A stretch of 63,856 nucleotides of DNA from NCBI GenBank assembly GCA_028278325.1, contig JANQEO010000379.1:1-63856 (forward strand), written 5' to 3'. Source of the DNA: Candidatus Binatia bacterium. GTDB lineage: Bacteria > Desulfobacterota > Binatia > UBA1149 > JAJCZL01. Of the stretch, positions 53,392 through 63,809 are shown one piece after another; position 1 is the first letter of the stretch, and each line of letters starts with the position of its first letter. The notes under the pieces were generated by a model. The model was given only the letters and a program-made list of their open reading frames with translations, did no database searches and had not been told where the DNA came from. A program made the position numbers and the translations under genes.

Positions 53392-54087
53392 ATGGCTCCC
53401 GAAGGCGCCCAGTTCGGCTTCTTGGAAATGGTCTCGGGCTCGGGACCGGTCGTCCAGGGAGTTCTCTACCTTCTCGTCCTCATCTCCATCAGCAGCTGGG
53501 GCATCATCATTTATAAGGCCCGCCAGATCCGGGGGGCGCGTTTGGCCTGCGAGCGCTTCATGAAGCTGTTCTGGGACACCAGGAACCTGACCGAGATCGC
53601 CAAGACCTGCGGCGACCTCCCGGAAAACCCCGTCGCAGAGGTCTTCAAGGCCGGCTACCAGGAACTGGTGCGGCTTCGAAACAAGAAGAAGGCCGCCCCC
53701 GAGGGCTTTACCACCGAATTATCGGGCATCGCCAACGTCGAACGTGCCATGCGCCGGGCCGCCAGTCTCCAGCGGACCGCGTTGGAGAAAGCGCTGACCT
53801 TTCTGGCGACCACGGCGAGCACGACTCCCTTCATCGGCCTGTTCGGGACGGTCTGGGGGATCATGAACTCCTTCATCGGGCTGTCGAGCGCGAAGTCTTC
53901 GAGCATCCAGGCCGTGGCTCCCGGCATCTCCGAAGCCCTGGTCGCTACCGCTCTGGGGCTCGCTGCGGCGATTCCCGCCTTGGTCGCCTACAACCACTTT
54001 GCCAGGCAGGCGCGCCTTCTCGCTGCGGATATGGACAACTTTGCCTCGGAGTTTCTCAACATAGCCGAGCGTCATTTCCTCAACTGA
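53392..54087 (+). CDS. tolQ: TolQ-type proton channel subunit
   Basis: 231 residues from the ATG at 53392 (a TTG three bases earlier is in frame). There are three membrane helices (about 20-40, 140-165 and 175-200) with the family's conserved TTASTTPFIGLFGTVWG split around the second helix and VATALGLAAAIPALVAYN in the third. With TolR it forms the inner-membrane proton channel that energises outer-membrane constriction and TolB/Pal cycling. First gene of an eight-gene run through an rluD-type gene. Confidence 0.94.
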   Translation: MAPEGAQFGFLEMVSGSGPVVQGVLYLLVLISISSWGIIIYKARQIRGARLACERFMKLFWDTRNLTEIAKTCGDLPENPVAEVFKAGYQELVRLRNKKKAAPEGFTTELSGIANVERAMRRAASLQRTALEKALTFLATTASTTPFIGLFGTVWGIMNSFIGLSSAKSSSIQAVAPGISEALVATALGLAAAIPALVAYNHFARQARLLAADMDNFASEFLNIAERHFLN

Positions 54088-54096
54088 GACTGACCG

Positions 54097-54510
54097 ATGG
54101 CTGCAAGTCACGACGACGGCAACGGCGGAAGCATCTCCGGCATCAACGTCACCCCGTTAGTCGACGTCATGCTCGTGTTGCTCGTCATCTTCATGGTGGC
54201 GGCTCCTATCATTCAGCAGGGGGTCAACGTCGAGCTTCCCCAGGCCGCAGGCGCCGCGATCGAGGGCGAGAGCGTCGCGCTGGTAGTGAGCGTAACCCGC
54301 GACGGCAAAGTCTACTTGAATGACAACGTGATCGCGCGTGATGCGCTCACCGTCAAGCTGACGGCGGTGATCAAGGAGAAACCCCAGCAGGTAGTCTACC
54401 TCCGTGCCGACGACAGGGCGGCTTACGGCTCGGTCGTCAAGGTGATATCGACGATCAAGTCGGCCGGCGTCGAGAAGCTCGGAATGATCACGGAGCCGGA
54501 GGCTCCCTAA
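54097..54510 (+). CDS. tolR: TolR/ExbD-type biopolymer transport protein
   Basis: 137 residues. One N-terminal helix contains INVTPLVDVMLVLLVIFMV, with the essential membrane aspartate after PLV. A periplasmic domain follows, with VYLRADDRAAYGSVVKV. It couples the proton flux through TolQ to the periplasmic partner. Nine bases separate it from tolQ and eight from the next gene. Confidence 0.94.
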   Translation: MAASHDDGNGGSISGINVTPLVDVMLVLLVIFMVAAPIIQQGVNVELPQAAGAAIEGESVALVVSVTRDGKVYLNDNVIARDALTVKLTAVIKEKPQQVVYLRADDRAAYGSVVKVISTIKSAGVEKLGMITEPEAP

Positions 54511-54518
54511 GAGGCGCA

Positions 54519-55385
54519 ATGGAGATCGGCGGGGAGGGACCGGGTCCTCACCTGTTGCACAGGGAAGCCTTCGACCCCGAGCTCATCCGGGCGGGGCTGC
54601 TGTCCCTCGGCGTCCACGTTCTCTTTGCGCTGCTGATATTCGCTTGGAGCTTGCTCGACCTGGGCAGCAAGCCCAGCGCTCCGCCCGCTTACGTCGTCGG
54701 CCTGGTTTCGCCCGAGCCCGGCTCCTCGGTCTATTCTGTCGGGCCCTTGGCCCGCAAGGCGGAGCCGAAACCCGCGCCCAAGCCGGTCGTCAAGGCAACA
54801 CCTAAGCCGCCGCCTCCGAAGCCGAAGCCCAAGCCTGTCGTCAAAGAGCCGCCCAAGCCAAAGCCGGTGGCAAAGCCCAAACCGCCTCCACCCAAGCCCG
54901 TGGTGAAGGAAAAGCCCAAGCCGGCCCCCAAGCCGGCGGAGAAAGCGGCTCCGAAGGCGGTGGCCAAGGCCGAGCCGAAAGCTTCGCCAGCGGGCGACAA
55001 GGCGGCTGCGTCCGGTTCGAGCAAGGCCTCGACCGGCGCCACAACGACGGGAGTGGCTTCGCGCTCGGGCTCCGCAGGCAAGCCGGGGGGTCAGGCCAAG
55101 AGCCTCGCTTACGTGCGTTACTACAACGAGTTGCACGACACGCTCAAGGCGCACTTCGTATGGGCAGGCGGCGGTGACGACAGTCTCGCGGCCACCGTCA
55201 GATTCAGTATACTGCCAGATGGACGCATCACTGATGTGAGGATGAAAGCGGCGTCCGGCAATCCTCACTACGACAGAGCAGTCCTCAGCGCCGTGCTGGG
55301 CGTCGTTAGGTTGACGCCGCCGCCGCCCCAGCACCGTAGCGAATTCAAAGAAGTGGAATGGGTGTTCCGACCGTCCGATTCGTGA
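54519..55385 (+). CDS. TolA/TonB-like energy transducer
   Basis: 288 residues: cytoplasmic start, one helix (about 25-47), a long Pro/Lys spacer (about 80-160, repeated KPKP/PKPVVK units) reaching across the periplasm, and a C-terminal TonB-type domain (YVRYYNELHDTLKAHFVW, TVRFSILPDGRITDV). Its position identifies it as the TolA of this cluster, although the end domain reads as TonB_C. The spacer DNA is low-complexity and gives long antisense reading frames that are not genes. Confidence 0.9.
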   Translation: MEIGGEGPGPHLLHREAFDPELIRAGLLSLGVHVLFALLIFAWSLLDLGSKPSAPPAYVVGLVSPEPGSSVYSVGPLARKAEPKPAPKPVVKATPKPPPPKPKPKPVVKEPPKPKPVAKPKPPPPKPVVKEKPKPAPKPAEKAAPKAVAKAEPKASPAGDKAAASGSSKASTGATTTGVASRSGSAGKPGGQAKSLAYVRYYNELHDTLKAHFVWAGGGDDSLAATVRFSILPDGRITDVRMKAASGNPHYDRAVLSAVLGVVRLTPPPPQHRSEFKEVEWVFRPSDS

Positions 55386-56686
55386 AAACTTCCTGCGTCG
55401 CAGCCGCAGCAGTGGCGGCGCTGCTTTGGAATCCCTCGACCTCCGCGGCGGCGGTGCAGGGCGAGATCGCGGGCCCGGGGGCGATGCAGACCCCCATCGC
55501 GGTTCCCCAACTGAAATGGCTCGGCGGGCCCAAGCAGCCGCGCGCGGCCGACGAGTTCACCAGCCTGCTGGCGGCCGACCTGGAAAGGTCGGGCTTGTTT
55601 CGCCTGATCAACGCCAAGGCCTACATCGAGGATCCCCAGGCCTCGGGGATCACGCGCGACACCATCAACTTCGACAACTGGCTGGTAATCGACGCGCTCG
55701 GCCTCGTGCGCGGCGGCTACAAGAGCTCTGCCGAGGGCATCAGCATAGAGGTGCGTTTCTTCGACACGGCGACCCGATCGAGCATGGGCGGATCTCGCTT
55801 CAGCGGCAGCATCAAAGAAGTCCCGCTCATGGCTCACAAGATGGCCGACGCAATCCTCGGTTTCGTGACGGGCAAGAAGGGGCCGTTCGCGTCCATGATC
55901 ACGTTCGTATCGGACCGACACGACCGCTTCCGGGAGATCTATACCTACGGTTTCGACGGCGGCGTGCGCCGCGTCACACGGCACCGCTCCATCACGATGG
56001 CGCCGTCCTGGCACCCGCGCGGCGACTACATCCTTTTTACGTCGTTCCGTGGCGGCAAGCCGGGCCTCTACGATCTCAATCTGGCTACGAGTAGCGACTC
56101 GCGCATCGCTACGAAGTTCGGGGTCAACGTCGGCGGCACCTATTCGCCCGACGGCCGTCACATCCTCTTGTCGCGCGAGCGTGGCGGTAACACCGACATC
56201 TACGTGATCGACATGAGCAGGCAGAAGATCTCCCCGCTGACCTCGCACTGGGGCATCGACGTAGAGCCCGCGTGGTCACCCGACGGGAAGCGGATCGCGT
56301 TCTGCTCGTCACGGGCGGGCTCGCCGCAAATATATACAATGAAGGCCGATGGCAGCGACATCCGCCGCCTTACCTTCGAAGGCGACTACAACTGTTCCCC
56401 CGACTGGTCGCCCGACGGTCGCATGATCGCCTACGCCGGCAGAGAGGGAGGCCGTTTTCAGATCTTCACCGTGCCGGCCGGCGGCGGGAAGTCCCGCCGC
56501 GTGACCGGCGAGGGCAGCAACGAGGACCCGACCTGGTCTCCCGATTCCCGCTATATCGCCTTTTCCAGGCGTGTCGGGGGCAAGAGCAAGATATTCATGA
56601 CCGACGTGAGCGGCCGTTGGACAAGGCAGCTTACCCATGGGAACGGGAACGATCGTTCGCCGAACTGGTCGGGCCGATTAGAGTAG
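55358..56686 (+). CDS. tolB: TolB periplasmic beta-propeller
   Basis: 442 residues from an ATG; a GTG at 55382, in GTGA overlap with the upstream stop, is an equally good start. After the signal peptide (to about SAAAVQ) comes the TolB N-domain (GLFRLINAKAYIED) and a propeller with repeated WSPDG/YSPDG blades (WHPRGDY, YSPDGRH, WSPDGKR). It docks Pal and is pulled by TolA to maintain the outer membrane. Pal follows after about 60 bases with its own strong ribosome-binding site. Confidence 0.95.
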   Translation: MGVPTVRFVKTSCVAAAAVAALLWNPSTSAAAVQGEIAGPGAMQTPIAVPQLKWLGGPKQPRAADEFTSLLAADLERSGLFRLINAKAYIEDPQASGITRDTINFDNWLVIDALGLVRGGYKSSAEGISIEVRFFDTATRSSMGGSRFSGSIKEVPLMAHKMADAILGFVTGKKGPFASMITFVSDRHDRFREIYTYGFDGGVRRVTRHRSITMAPSWHPRGDYILFTSFRGGKPGLYDLNLATSSDSRIATKFGVNVGGTYSPDGRHILLSRERGGNTDIYVIDMSRQKISPLTSHWGIDVEPAWSPDGKRIAFCSSRAGSPQIYTMKADGSDIRRLTFEGDYNCSPDWSPDGRMIAYAGREGGRFQIFTVPAGGGKSRRVTGEGSNEDPTWSPDSRYIAFSRRVGGKSKIFMTDVSGRWTRQLTHGNGNDRSPNWSGRLE

Positions 56687-56745
56687 CCGGGCTGTTTGGC
56701 GCTAGAATACCGGTATCAGGCCCCAGGAGGTTGTCAGGAGGAGTT

Positions 56746-57249
56746 ATGAAGACACTCGGTTTTCGTGCGGGAGCGTGGATCATCGTGGTGGCATTGGTCG
56801 TGAGCGGTTGCTCGGGTCAGTTCGGGCGAAGAGGCTCGATCAGCCAAGAGGACCTGGAAGGCGAGTCGAGCCTGGTGCAGTTTGAAGAGGGCGGCGGCGA
56901 GATCGTGGCCGGCGGGCCTCTCGAGGACGTTCGATTTCCATTCGATTCCATAGAGATCACCGGTGAGGCCATGGCGTCGGTGGAGCGCAACGCCGCTTGG
57001 TTCTCCGCCAACCCCGGTGCGAAGGTCGAGATCGAAGGCCACTGCGACGAGCGTGGCACGTCGGAATACAATCTCGCACTCGGTGCCCGTCGGGCGAGGG
57101 CCGTGCGTGATGCGCTGGTATCTCTCGGCGTGGACTCCCAAGCCCTGACCACGGTCAGTTACGGAGAAGAGTTGCCGCTGTGCAAGGAGTCCACCGACAT
57201 GTGCTGGGAAACCAACCGGCGAGCCCACCTGGTCGAGTTGGGTCGTTAG
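56746..57249 (+). CDS. pal: Peptidoglycan-associated lipoprotein Pal
   Basis: 167 residues from the ATG at 56746, preceded by AGGAGGAG (56736-56743). The same frame is open upstream into tolB, but that is not coding. Lipobox VVSGC, so the mature protein is lipid-anchored to the outer membrane. The OmpA-like domain has VRFPFDSIEITGEA, EGHCDERGTSEYN and LGARRARAVRDAL, the peptidoglycan (diaminopimelate) site. Confidence 0.97.
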   Translation: MKTLGFRAGAWIIVVALVVSGCSGQFGRRGSISQEDLEGESSLVQFEEGGGEIVAGGPLEDVRFPFDSIEITGEAMASVERNAAWFSANPGAKVEIEGHCDERGTSEYNLALGARRARAVRDALVSLGVDSQALTTVSYGEELPLCKESTDMCWETNRRAHLVELGR

Positions 57250-57255
57250 TTCGAG

Positions 57256-58365
57256 GTGCGTCTAGTCGGACTACATCCGGTGCTCGCCGTCGCGCTCCTG
57301 GCGACGGCTTCGTGTACTCAGCAATTCGCGGCGCGCGGAGGCCAGCAGCAGGCCCAGGTGGAAAGGGAAAACCGCGATCTGCGGGCAATGCTCGCGCACA
57401 CCAGGCGTGAACTTCGCGAGGTGAGGGCGCAGCATGAACGCTTGCAGGCGACGATCGACCGCCTCGAATACGAGCGTCGCATTCAGGGTGACGTAGCGAC
57501 GGAAACCGAAGGCCCCACCGTATCACTGGCCCAGCCGCCCCTGCCCGAATACGGGATGGACCTGGAAGCGACCCAGTCGGCGATCGGCAGCCAGGCACCA
57601 CGGCCCGATCCCGGCCTGGAGACTCTTCTGGACTCTCCGGCGCAGGCGCCCAAGGAGAAATCCGTACACCGGCCCTACGTTGCCGAGGGGCAGTATCGAG
57701 GGCGCGGACGGAGTCTGTCCGAGGAGGCGATCGTGGGTGATGCGGGAAGCGTTCCCGACGCACCGGCCTCCAGGCCGGCGCCCGGCTACGGAGACACATT
57801 CACGGTAGGGCAGGCGCCGCCCAGCGTTCCAGGTGGAGATGCGGCCGCGTCCTTGCCCGGGATCGAGTCGATCGAACCTAGCCTCAGGCGCAGCGACCCC
57901 GAACTGTTGTCGCCATCGGCTCCCGGCGCGTCCATGCCGGTCGAGGCCGCGCCGCGCGTGCCGACTGCGTTGCAGCGTACGTCCTACGGTGATGGAGCCG
58001 AGGCCTTCGGCACGGGTGACTACCCCGCTGCGGTCATGGCGTTCCGTGACTTCATCCACAACAACCCTGACTCCGCCTATGCCGACGATGCGCAGTACTG
58101 GATCGGCGAGTCTTACCTGCGAGAGGGGTCTCACTCGAAGGCTATCATCGAGTTCAACCAGGTTGTGGTTCACTATCGTTCCGGTGACCGGGCGGCCAAG
58201 GCGCTGCTGAAGCAGGCTGAGGTTTTCTCGACGCTCGGCGACGATGTCGATGCGCGGCTGAGTCTCCAGAAGGTCGTGAATCATTTCGCAGGCTCTCCCG
58301 AGGCTGCGGTCGCCACGCGTATGCTGGCCGAAGGGGCAGGGGATCAGTCCGCAGCCCGGCGATGA
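57256..58365 (+). CDS. cpoB: CpoB/YbgF-like Tol-Pal system protein
   Basis: 369 residues from a GTG six bases after pal. A lipoprotein-type signal ends LLATASC. A coiled coil follows (about 30-75, heptads of R/E/L), then a long disordered Pro/Ala/Ser linker (75-240) and C-terminal TPR-like helices (FGTGDYPAAVMAFRDFI, YADDAQYWIGESYLREG). It coordinates Tol with peptidoglycan synthesis in other bacteria. E. coli CpoB is periplasmic; the Cys here suggests membrane tethering. The linker is longer than usual. Confidence 0.9.
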   Translation: MRLVGLHPVLAVALLATASCTQQFAARGGQQQAQVERENRDLRAMLAHTRRELREVRAQHERLQATIDRLEYERRIQGDVATETEGPTVSLAQPPLPEYGMDLEATQSAIGSQAPRPDPGLETLLDSPAQAPKEKSVHRPYVAEGQYRGRGRSLSEEAIVGDAGSVPDAPASRPAPGYGDTFTVGQAPPSVPGGDAAASLPGIESIEPSLRRSDPELLSPSAPGASMPVEAAPRVPTALQRTSYGDGAEAFGTGDYPAAVMAFRDFIHNNPDSAYADDAQYWIGESYLREGSHSKAIIEFNQVVVHYRSGDRAAKALLKQAEVFSTLGDDVDARLSLQKVVNHFAGSPEAAVATRMLAEGAGDQSAARR

Positions 58366-59315
58366 AGATAATTCGGGGACTGGCGCGCGCACGCGGAGTC
58401 TTCCGGCGTCCCATCGTCACCATCGGTAACTTCGACGGTGTCCACAGGGGCCACCAGGTAATAATCCAGCAAGCACGCGAAGATGCGGCCCAGCGGGGCA
58501 CGCTCGCAGTAGCCGTCACTTTCGATCCTCATCCGGTTGCGGTGCTGCGTCCCGACGTCGCGCCGCGCTTGTTGATGACCTTGGGCGACAGGTTGTCGGC
58601 ACTATCCGCGGCGGGTCTCGACGCCACCGTAGTGCAGAGGTTCTCACGGGATTTTGCATCGATAGAGGCGTCGGATTTCGTCAAGGACTTCATAGTCGAC
58701 TGCCTCGACACCCAAAAGATCGTTGTTGGCCACGACATCAATTTCGGCCGCAACCGGGCCGGTTCTACGAGCCTGCTCGTCGATGAAGGTGCCCACTACG
58801 GATTCGATGTCGAAGTGATCCGCCCCGTGGTGGTCGACGACATCGTGGTGCACTCGAGCAACGTGCGCCAGGCGGTTGCCGCCGGCGATGTAGCGCTGGC
58901 CTCGCGCTTGTTGGGACGGCCCCACTTCGTGCGCGGACGCTGCGTGAAGGGCGACGCGCGCGGCCGTGATCTCGGCTTTCCGACGGTCAATCTGAAAGCC
59001 AAGACCCAACTGTCTCCCTGTGACGGTGTCTACGCTACCTTCGCCCTCGTCGACGGCCGTCGGGTGCAGGCGGTTACTTCCATCGGTTCCAAGCCGACCT
59101 TCGACGGCAAGGAGACGGCCGTCGAGGCCCACCTGTTCGACTTCGACGAAGACCTTTACGGAGCCAACATCACCATCGAGTTCGTCGAGCGCGTGCGCGA
59201 CCAGCGCAAGTTCGACGGAGCCGACGCGTTGGTCGAACAAGTGCACAAGGACGTCGAAGAGTCCAGGCGCATACTTTCTCGGCACGCTGCGACCGCAGGT
59301 GGCTCACAAGACTGA
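58362..59315 (+). CDS. ribF: Bifunctional riboflavin kinase/FMN adenylyltransferase
   Basis: 317 residues. The N-terminal adenylyltransferase has TIGNFDGVHRGHQ. VGHDINFGRNRAG follows, and the C-terminal kinase domain carries RGRDLGFPTVNL and the late EFVERVRDQRKFDG helix. It makes FMN, then FAD. It overlaps cpoB by four bases (ATGA) and the pseudouridine synthase by 17. Its joining to the tol cluster is unusual, and FMN users lie elsewhere in the window. Confidence 0.95.
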   Translation: MKIIRGLARARGVFRRPIVTIGNFDGVHRGHQVIIQQAREDAAQRGTLAVAVTFDPHPVAVLRPDVAPRLLMTLGDRLSALSAAGLDATVVQRFSRDFASIEASDFVKDFIVDCLDTQKIVVGHDINFGRNRAGSTSLLVDEGAHYGFDVEVIRPVVVDDIVVHSSNVRQAVAAGDVALASRLLGRPHFVRGRCVKGDARGRDLGFPTVNLKAKTQLSPCDGVYATFALVDGRRVQAVTSIGSKPTFDGKETAVEAHLFDFDEDLYGANITIEFVERVRDQRKFDGADALVEQVHKDVEESRRILSRHAATAGGSQD

Positions 59316-60264
59316 AACTATCCTCGTGCCGTCCGACGCTCGCGGCCAGCGACTCGATGCATGGCTCGGTAGCCTGGCGCGGTTCGGGACTCGCTCCCAG
59401 ATCCAGCGCGCAATCAGCACGGGGCGCGTTCGAGTCGGTAACGCCGAGGCTCGTGCGTCGCTCAAGCTCAAGGGAGGTGAGCGCATTGAGGTGGGGGCCG
59501 CGGATACTGTCGTTTCCGACGATGCGCCGGAGCCCGAAGACATTGCGCTCGACGTCCTTTACGAAGACGAGGCGATCATTGCGGTAAACAAGGCCCCCGG
59601 CGTGGTGGTGCATCCCGGGGCCGGCAACCGCAGCGGGACCCTCGTGAACGCCTTGCTGCATCGATATCCTCGTTCGCGCTGGCCGGGCGAGGGCGGACGT
59701 CCGGGAATCGTCCATCGCCTCGACCGCGATACCTCCGGCGTAATGCTCATCGCACGCACGGTGGAGGTCCACGAGGCGCTGTCGCGGCAGTTTCGGCGTC
59801 GTGAGGTGGAAAAGGAGTACCTGGCCCTGGTCAGGGCCAAGGTGACCAGGGGAGGCAAGATCGAGGCGCCGATCGGACGTCACCGCAGCGACAGGAAAAA
59901 GATGTCCACCTCGGCGAATCGCTCGCGTCAGGCATCGACAACCTACGAGCCCCGGGAAGGGTTCGGACCCGCAACGTTGTTGTCGGTGCGACCGCTGACC
60001 GGGCGAACTCATCAGATCAGGGTTCACCTGGCGGCCAAGGGCTGGCCCATAGTGGGTGACAAGGTCTACGGTGCTTCGGGCAGCAAGCCGTCGCGTGGCA
60101 TCCGCAAGGAAATCGCAGAGATCCTGGGTTCTATGCCGCGCCAGGCATTGCACGCCGCCGCAATCACGTTTACCCATCCCCTCAGTGGCGAGCGCATGTC
60201 CATAGACGCGCCCTTGGCGCCGGACTTTGCTATACTTCTTTCAAAGCTCCGAGCCGTGTCTTGA
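59299..60264 (+). CDS. rluD: RluA/RluD-family pseudouridine synthase
   Basis: 321 residues from a GTG at 59299 inside the end of ribF; longer versions reading back to 59020 are frame shadow. An S4 RNA-binding domain (RLDAWLGSLARFGTRSQIQ, VRVG) comes first, then the catalytic domain with HRLDRDTSG (catalytic Asp) and LTGRTHQIRVHLA. It isomerises uridines in 23S rRNA helix 69 if a true RluD; other RluA-type targets cannot be excluded. Confidence 0.92.
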   Translation: MAHKTETILVPSDARGQRLDAWLGSLARFGTRSQIQRAISTGRVRVGNAEARASLKLKGGERIEVGAADTVVSDDAPEPEDIALDVLYEDEAIIAVNKAPGVVVHPGAGNRSGTLVNALLHRYPRSRWPGEGGRPGIVHRLDRDTSGVMLIARTVEVHEALSRQFRRREVEKEYLALVRAKVTRGGKIEAPIGRHRSDRKKMSTSANRSRQASTTYEPREGFGPATLLSVRPLTGRTHQIRVHLAAKGWPIVGDKVYGASGSKPSRGIRKEIAEILGSMPRQALHAAAITFTHPLSGERMSIDAPLAPDFAILLSKLRAVS

Positions 60265-60556
60265 AAGGCAATCCTCTGGATCCGGAACAGTGCCGCCGGC
60301 TCGACGGTCGGAAAGTGGTTGACTCTCGGGGCGGGATTGATTATCAAAGAATCTGCTGCCCGCCCGGAGCAACGTCGCTCCCTTTCAAGATCCGGTTCCA
60401 GTGTCGGCCCAGCGTGACCCCATCGTGCGTTGCGGTAATCAGGGCTCGACAGGGTAAGTATCCCAGCTGAGTCCGGATTCCGTCTCTGGAGAAACTTTGA
60501 AGACCAGGCGGCTCCAGCAGTCGTTTCGACAAGACCCAAACCAAAGGTGAACACAC
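60265..60556 (+). promoter_or_regulatory. rho leader with candidate sigma-70 promoter
   Basis: 292 bases upstream of rho without a gene. TTGACT (60319-60324), 17 bases, TATCAA (60342-60347) is a reasonable promoter, giving a leader of about 200 bases. Long rho leaders serve autoregulation in several bacteria. No specific structure was identified. Confidence 0.45.
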
Positions 60557-61870
<1,314 letters not shown>

Positions 61871-61886
61871 GCCGTCTCCTGACGCA

Positions 61887-61915
61887 TTGCATGGTTGGGC
61901 GCGTTTTGTTATGCA
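61887..61915 (+). promoter_or_regulatory. Candidate rpsB promoter
   Basis: TTGCAT (61887-61892), a 17-base spacer and TATGCA (61910-61915) lie between rho and rpsB; TTGCAT and ATGCAA also form a short inverted repeat. Only partial matches to consensus. Confidence 0.3.
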
Positions 61916-61959
61916 AGCGCATTAACCTGACCGCAGGGGCCAGGGCAAAGGACAACCGT

Positions 61960-61980
61960 ATGAGAAAAGCGACGATATGA
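61960..61980 (+). CDS. Six-codon mini-ORF coupled to rpsB
   Basis: ATG at 61960 with AAGGA seven bases upstream encodes MRKATI and stops at TGA 61978-61980, which overlaps the rpsB ATG at 61977 (ATGA). The rpsB start itself has only a weak SD. The arrangement would let ribosomes finishing the mini-ORF restart on rpsB. It could be chance, because the frame is so short. Confidence 0.4.
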   Translation: MRKATI

Positions 61981-62858
61981 GTCAGGTCAGCATGAAGCAG
62001 CTGCTCGAGGCCGGAGTGCACTTCGGCCACCACACGAGCCGCTGGAATCCGAAGATGAAGCCCTTCATTTTCGGCGCCCGCAACGGCATCCACATCATAG
62101 ATCTCCAGCAGACCGTCAACATGTTTAGGGCGGCCTGCGACTTCATGAAGGAGGTCGCCGCCCGAGGCGGCAACGTGCTCTTCGTGGGGACCAAGCGCCA
62201 GGCCCAGGAGGCCATCCAGGCCGAGGCCGAGCGTAGCAAGCAGTTCTACGTCAACAACCGGTGGCTCGGCGGAACCCTCACGAACTTTCAGACCATCAAG
62301 CAATCGATAGAACGACTGCAGAAACTCGAGGAAACACTGGCCGATCCGAACGCGACAGTCTCCCTCAAGAAGAAAGAACGACTCCGCATGCAGCGCGAGA
62401 TCGACAAGCTGGCTTTCACGCTCGCGGGCATACGCGAGATGAAGAGACCGCCGGATGCCATGTTCGTCATCGATCCGGACAGGGAAGAGATCGCGGTCCG
62501 CGAGGCCAACCGCTTGAACATCCCGGTTGTCGCCGTGGTCGACACCAACTGCGACCCTGACCGCATCGCCTACTGTATCCCCGGAAACGACGACGCCATA
62601 CGCGCGATCCGTCTGTTCTGCGCGGCGATAGCCGACTCCGTGCTGGAGGGGCAGCAGGAATTCGAGGAACGCAGCCTCGCTGCGGCGGAAGCCTCTGCTG
62701 CCGAACAGGCGCAGGCCGATGCGGAAGCCGCGACAGCCGCCGGTGAGACCGCGGATGCGCCCGCCGAAGCGGAAGCGCCGTCCGGCGAAGAGCCTTCGCC
62801 GGGTGAAACTGCCAAGGCCGAGACCCCGCTGAACGCCGCAACAGGACAGTCTGAATGA
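61977..62858 (+). CDS. rpsB: 30S ribosomal protein S2
   Basis: 293 residues. [22 protein letters not shown] split over the start, [12 protein letters not shown] and [12 protein letters not shown], and the late VVDTNCDPD, match S2 throughout. The last 60 residues form an acidic Ala/Glu/Pro-rich tail not in the standard 240-residue protein. It binds the 30S head-body junction. It overlaps tsf by four bases (ATGA), the usual rpsB-tsf pairing. Confidence 0.97.
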   Translation: MSQVSMKQLLEAGVHFGHHTSRWNPKMKPFIFGARNGIHIIDLQQTVNMFRAACDFMKEVAARGGNVLFVGTKRQAQEAIQAEAERSKQFYVNNRWLGGTLTNFQTIKQSIERLQKLEETLADPNATVSLKKKERLRMQREIDKLAFTLAGIREMKRPPDAMFVIDPDREEIAVREANRLNIPVVAVVDTNCDPDRIAYCIPGNDDAIRAIRLFCAAIADSVLEGQQEFEERSLAAAEASAAEQAQADAEAATAAGETADAPAEAEAPSGEEPSPGETAKAETPLNAATGQSE

Positions 62859-63772
62859 GCATAAGCGCCCAACAGGTCAAGGAACTCCGCGAACGTACCG
62901 GCGCGGGCATGATGGATTGTAAGAAAGCCCTTGCCGAGGTCGACGGTGATCTCGAGGCTGCGGTTTCATATTTGCGCGAACAAGGTTTGGCCGGCGCCAA
63001 CAGGAAATCGGGTCGCGTGGCGGCCGATGGATTGGTTGGAATCTTTGCCACCGACGACGGAAGCGGCGCTGTAATGCTCGAGCTCAACTGCGAGACGGAC
63101 TTCGTCGCCAAGACTGATGAGTTCAAGGCGCTGTTGGACAAAGTAGGGGCGGCTTTGCTGGAAGGCGACACTCCCGACGAGGGCAGTGGCGATTCCGTGG
63201 ACGAAGTTCAGGCGGGAGGCGTACCCCTCGCTACGGTGATCAAGGAGGCCGTGGCCTCGATCGGTGAGAACATTAGCCTTCGGCGCTTCGTCAAGATGCA
63301 CAGCGACGGAGGCCCTATCGGCCGTTACGTGCATGCCGGTGGCAAGATCGGCGTTCTTGTCGACGTCCGCGGTGCCGCGCCCGACCAGGCCGAGCTTACC
63401 AAGTCTTTGGCCATGCAGGCGGCCGCCGCTTTGCCCCGCTACGTGAGCCGGGGGGAAGTCCCCGAAGACGAAATCGCCAAGGAGCGCGAAATCTTCAAGG
63501 CCCAGGCGTTGGCATCCGGCAAGCCGGAGAACGTCGTCGATCGAATCGTCGACGGGAAGCTCGAGAAGTTCTACAGAGAAATTTGTTTGCTCGAGCAGGA
63601 GTACGTTCGTGATCCCGACCTGACCGTCGAGAAGCTCATCGCGCAGGCGGCCAAGGACAGCGGCCGCGAACTGGCCGTCCAGGGCTTTGCCCGCTATCAG
63701 CTCGGCGAAGGCGTGGAACGCAAGGAATCCAATCTGGCCGAAGAAGTAGCGGCCCAGATCGCACAGGGTTAA
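62855..63772 (+). CDS. tsf: Elongation factor Ts
   Basis: 305 residues. The N-terminal UBA-like domain, [21 protein letters not shown] in pieces, and the core with [13 protein letters not shown] are standard EF-Ts. The dimerisation region and C-terminal module are complete. It recycles EF-Tu by nucleotide exchange. The full-length gene is followed by 37 bases and the pyrH start. Confidence 0.97.
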   Translation: MSISAQQVKELRERTGAGMMDCKKALAEVDGDLEAAVSYLREQGLAGANRKSGRVAADGLVGIFATDDGSGAVMLELNCETDFVAKTDEFKALLDKVGAALLEGDTPDEGSGDSVDEVQAGGVPLATVIKEAVASIGENISLRRFVKMHSDGGPIGRYVHAGGKIGVLVDVRGAAPDQAELTKSLAMQAAAALPRYVSRGEVPEDEIAKEREIFKAQALASGKPENVVDRIVDGKLEKFYREICLLEQEYVRDPDLTVEKLIAQAAKDSGRELAVQGFARYQLGEGVERKESNLAEEVAAQIAQG

Positions 63773-63809
63773 GCACTAGGTTCGAGGTTGGTGTAGCCTA
63801 AGGGCTGAT

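Noticed and set aside
54507..55334. Arg/Leu/Gly-rich 275-residue frame antisense to the TolA-like gene
   Set aside because: It mirrors the Pro/Lys low-complexity spacer; the sense strand has helix, spacer and TonB domain in proper order.
56272..56745. Upstream extension of the pal frame into tolB
   Set aside because: The strong SD and lipoprotein signal at 56746 fix the start; the extension is tolB in another frame.
59170..60177. 335-residue minus frame opposite the pseudouridine synthase
   Set aside because: No domain character; the sense strand has S4 and catalytic motifs.
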